Shown piece by piece: positions 14,285-15,142 of a DNA stretch of 15,142 nucleotides. The DNA lies in contig CAMYPB010000019.1 of assembly GCA_947285985.1 (NCBI GenBank), positions 1 to 15,142 of the forward strand. Direction: 5' to 3'. The position numbers were made by a program, and so were the translations under genes. The notes below the pieces were generated by a model, which was not told where the DNA came from, made no database searches, and saw nothing but the letters and a program-made list of their open reading frames with translations. Numbering within the stretch: the first letter of the stretch is position 1; every line of letters starts with the position of its first letter. This DNA comes from an uncultured Holosporaceae bacterium (GTDB lineage: Bacteria > Pseudomonadota > Alphaproteobacteria > RUG11792).

Positions 14285-14312
14285 ATAAAAAATAATATCC
14301 TTGAAAAAGGAT
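14285..14312 (-). terminator. Candidate terminator inside the zincribbon-rlmE intergenic region
   Basis: On the minus strand ATCCTT-TTTC-AAGGAT (14312-14297) is followed by ATTATTTTTTAT. The 6-bp stem is modest but the U-rich tail is good. No minus-strand gene lies directly upstream, so it would end a short RNA or attenuate a leader of the zinc-ribbon operon. Confidence 0.4.
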
Positions 14313-14402
14313 TGCATCAACATAAAATGTTTATAACAAAACACACACTGAATTTCCAATTGACAAAATGAGAAACAAATCATAGAATCTATGAGATATA
14401 GT
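14287..14402 (-). ncRNA. Candidate small RNA or attenuated leader antisense to the rlmE promoter
   Basis: An extended -10 (TGATATAAT, 14417-14409) on the minus strand would start a transcript near 14402, and the hairpin plus U-run at 14312-14285 would end it after about 115 nt. The predicted RNA has a 5' hairpin from TCATAG-ATT-CTATGA (14394-14380), a mostly unstructured middle and a terminator-like 3' end, which is an sRNA-like design. There is no open reading frame of note. If the terminator is leaky, the same RNA is the leader of the zinc-ribbon/rnhA/tmk operon. Confidence 0.3.
14360..14388 (+). promoter_or_regulatory. Strong sigma-70 promoter for rlmE
   Basis: A perfect TTGACA (14360-14365), 17-base spacer and TAGAAT (14383-14388) are visible. 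The start should fall near 14395, giving a leader of about 90 bases. The -10 lies in the centre of the palindrome TCATAG-AAT-CTATGA (14380-14394), a possible operator. Confidence 0.75.
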
Positions 14403-14408
14403 TTTTAT

Positions 14409-14417
14409 ATTATATCA
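14409..14417 (-). promoter_or_regulatory. Extended -10 element facing rlmE
   Basis: TGATATAAT on the minus strand is a perfect TGn-TATAAT element. Its predicted start, near 14402, points towards the rlmE promoter, so the two transcripts would overlap at their 5' ends. No clear -35 was found. Confidence 0.4.
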
Positions 14418-14430
14418 TAAAATATCACGT

Positions 14431-14472
14431 ATGAGTAAGGTTATTCTCAAAAAAAAATTAAAAAAATCGTAG
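14431..14472 (+). pseudogene. In-frame leader of rlmE ending in an amber codon (former N-terminus?)
   Basis: ATG at 14431 opens 13 codons, MSKVILKKKLKKS, ending at TAG (14470-14472). The stop is followed in the same frame by AGG TCT TGG CTT and then the rlmE ATG. The conceptual reading KKS-stop-RSWLMRQMNDP continues as the basic N-terminus and the SxWLxRQxNDP motif usual in alphaproteobacterial RlmE. TCG to TAG, one base, would turn a serine codon into this stop. Either the original start was cut off by a nonsense mutation, or the leader is translated with reinitiation or readthrough. Confidence 0.6.
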
Positions 14473-14484
14473 AGGTCTTGGCTT

Positions 14485-15072
14485 ATGAGACAGATGAACG
14501 ATCCCTTCGTCGCGCGTGCGAAAAAAGAGGGGTATAGATCGAGGGCATCCTATAAACTCATAGAAATACAAAAAAAATATAATATCATTCACAAGAATGA
14601 TATAGTGATAGACCTCGGATCAGCTCCTGGAGGATGGTCGCAAGTCGCCTCAAAAATATGTTCGAAAATTATCGCATTAGACCTCCTCGAAATGGAACCT
14701 ATCCCGAACGTCGAATTTATACAGGGAAATTTCCTTGAAAATGAAACTATAGACAAATTATCACAAATAATTGGAAATAATAAATCAAATGTTATACTAA
14801 GTGATATGGCACCATCAACTTGTGGTATAAAAAAAATCGACCACTTGAGAATCATGAATCTCATCGAAGAAGTTTTTGAATTTGCAAAAAAATTCCTTGG
14901 ATCAAATGGATCAATGGTTGTCAAGGTTTTTCAAGGGGGAACCGAAAATTATTTGTTAGCGGAATTAAAAAAATATTTTAAAAAAATTTCACACTTCAAA
15001 CCAGATTCCAGCAGAAAAGAATCATCTGAGATGTATCTCGTGGCCATTGGATTTCTTGGAAAAAATGAATGA
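14485..15072 (+). CDS. rlmE: RlmE (FtsJ/RrmJ) 23S rRNA 2'-O-methyltransferase
   Basis: RlmE methylates the 2'-OH of U2552 (E. coli numbering) in the A-loop of 23S rRNA in late 50S assembly, using S-adenosylmethionine. The 195-aa reading frame has the SAM motif DLGSAPGGWSQVA (43-55), LSDMAPSTCG (105-114) and the catalytic tetrad Lys24, Asp107, Lys147 (VVKVF) and Glu182 (SSEMYLVA). From this ATG the protein lacks the first 15-20 residues of most relatives. Those are encoded just upstream but are interrupted by TAG. AGAGG lies 9 bases before this ATG, so initiation here is credible, and the catalytic core is intact. A strong promoter precedes the gene. Confidence 0.93.
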   Translation: MRQMNDPFVARAKKEGYRSRASYKLIEIQKKYNIIHKNDIVIDLGSAPGGWSQVASKICSKIIALDLLEMEPIPNVEFIQGNFLENETIDKLSQIIGNNKSNVILSDMAPSTCGIKKIDHLRIMNLIEEVFEFAKKFLGSNGSMVVKVFQGGTENYLLAELKKYFKKISHFKPDSSRKESSEMYLVAIGFLGKNE

Positions 15073-15142
15073 TCATAACACAAATTTTTGGAAAAAATAT
15101 ATTATATTTTTAACGTTTTTGAGAAAAAGTTATTAAAAAAAT

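Noticed and set aside
14431..14490. Reassignment of TAG to an amino acid as the explanation for the rlmE amber codon
   Set aside because: recO, ftsZ and atpF' end naturally at TAG with correct C-termini, and no other internal TAG interrupts a gene in the window.
15112..15131. A/T hairpin after rlmE (AAC-G-TTTTT / AAAAA-GTT)
   Set aside because: It has a bulged stem of nearly only A-T pairs and is followed by A rather than T on the plus strand, so it does not support a terminator for rlmE.
15065..15136. Short reading frame MNDHNTNFWKKYIIFLTFLRKSY overlapping the end of rlmE
   Set aside because: It has only 23 codons before TAA, low complexity, no ribosome-binding site of its own and no recognisable similarity.

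Overview
The window is a compact, strongly A+T-rich stretch of bacterial chromosome. It most likely comes from an alphaproteobacterium with a reduced genome, of the Rickettsiales/Holosporales kind. The evidence is a split-out Fo operon (atpB-atpE-atpF'-atpF) that carries separate b' and b subunits, the rseP-bamA pair, an alphaproteobacterial-type FabI, an MJ0042-type zinc-ribbon protein, tRNA genes with encoded CCA, and an origin-like region with DnaA-box, IHF-like and CtrA-like sites. This placement is inferred from gene content and motifs, not from a tree. No mobile element, CRISPR array or phage gene is visible. Stop codons TAA, TAG and TGA are all used conventionally.

Layout, left to right. 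At the left edge there may be the first 15 codons of a gene on the minus strand, weakly resembling pyridoxal kinase. Next come rseP and bamA (+), overlapping by ATGA and closed by a strong terminator. recO (+) starts from a promoter touching that terminator, and its end overlaps the end of lpxK (-). lpxK lies downstream of tRNA-Gly(TCC) and tRNA-Tyr(GTA), which have a near-consensus promoter. ftsZ and a divergent, orphan nuoA form a minus-strand pair, with fabI (-) upstream. A divergent promoter region leads into the Fo genes (+).

The 379-bp gene-free gap between atpF and greA holds three exact TTATTCACA sequences and several variants, an IHF-consensus match, a TTAA-N7-TTAA site and an A/T-rich stretch. 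It is the best candidate for a chromosomal replication origin. To its right, all on the minus strand, are greA, a small exported protein of unknown function, and a tight zinc-ribbon/rnhA/tmk operon. The last gene is rlmE (+), preceded by a 13-codon in-frame leader that ends in an amber stop inside what looks like the normal RlmE N-terminus.

Functionally the window is housekeeping: outer-membrane assembly and envelope-stress proteolysis (rseP, bamA), lipid A (lpxK), fatty-acid synthesis (fabI), division (ftsZ), respiration and ATP synthesis (nuoA, atp), DNA repair, nucleotides and replication (recO, rnhA, tmk, candidate oriC), transcription and ribosome maturation (greA, rlmE). The points worth a second look are regulatory and evolutionary: the candidate oriC and its position, the amber codon in rlmE, terminator hairpins fused to the next gene's promoter, a possible small RNA facing rlmE, a duplicated peptide in RNase HI, and the orphan NuoA.
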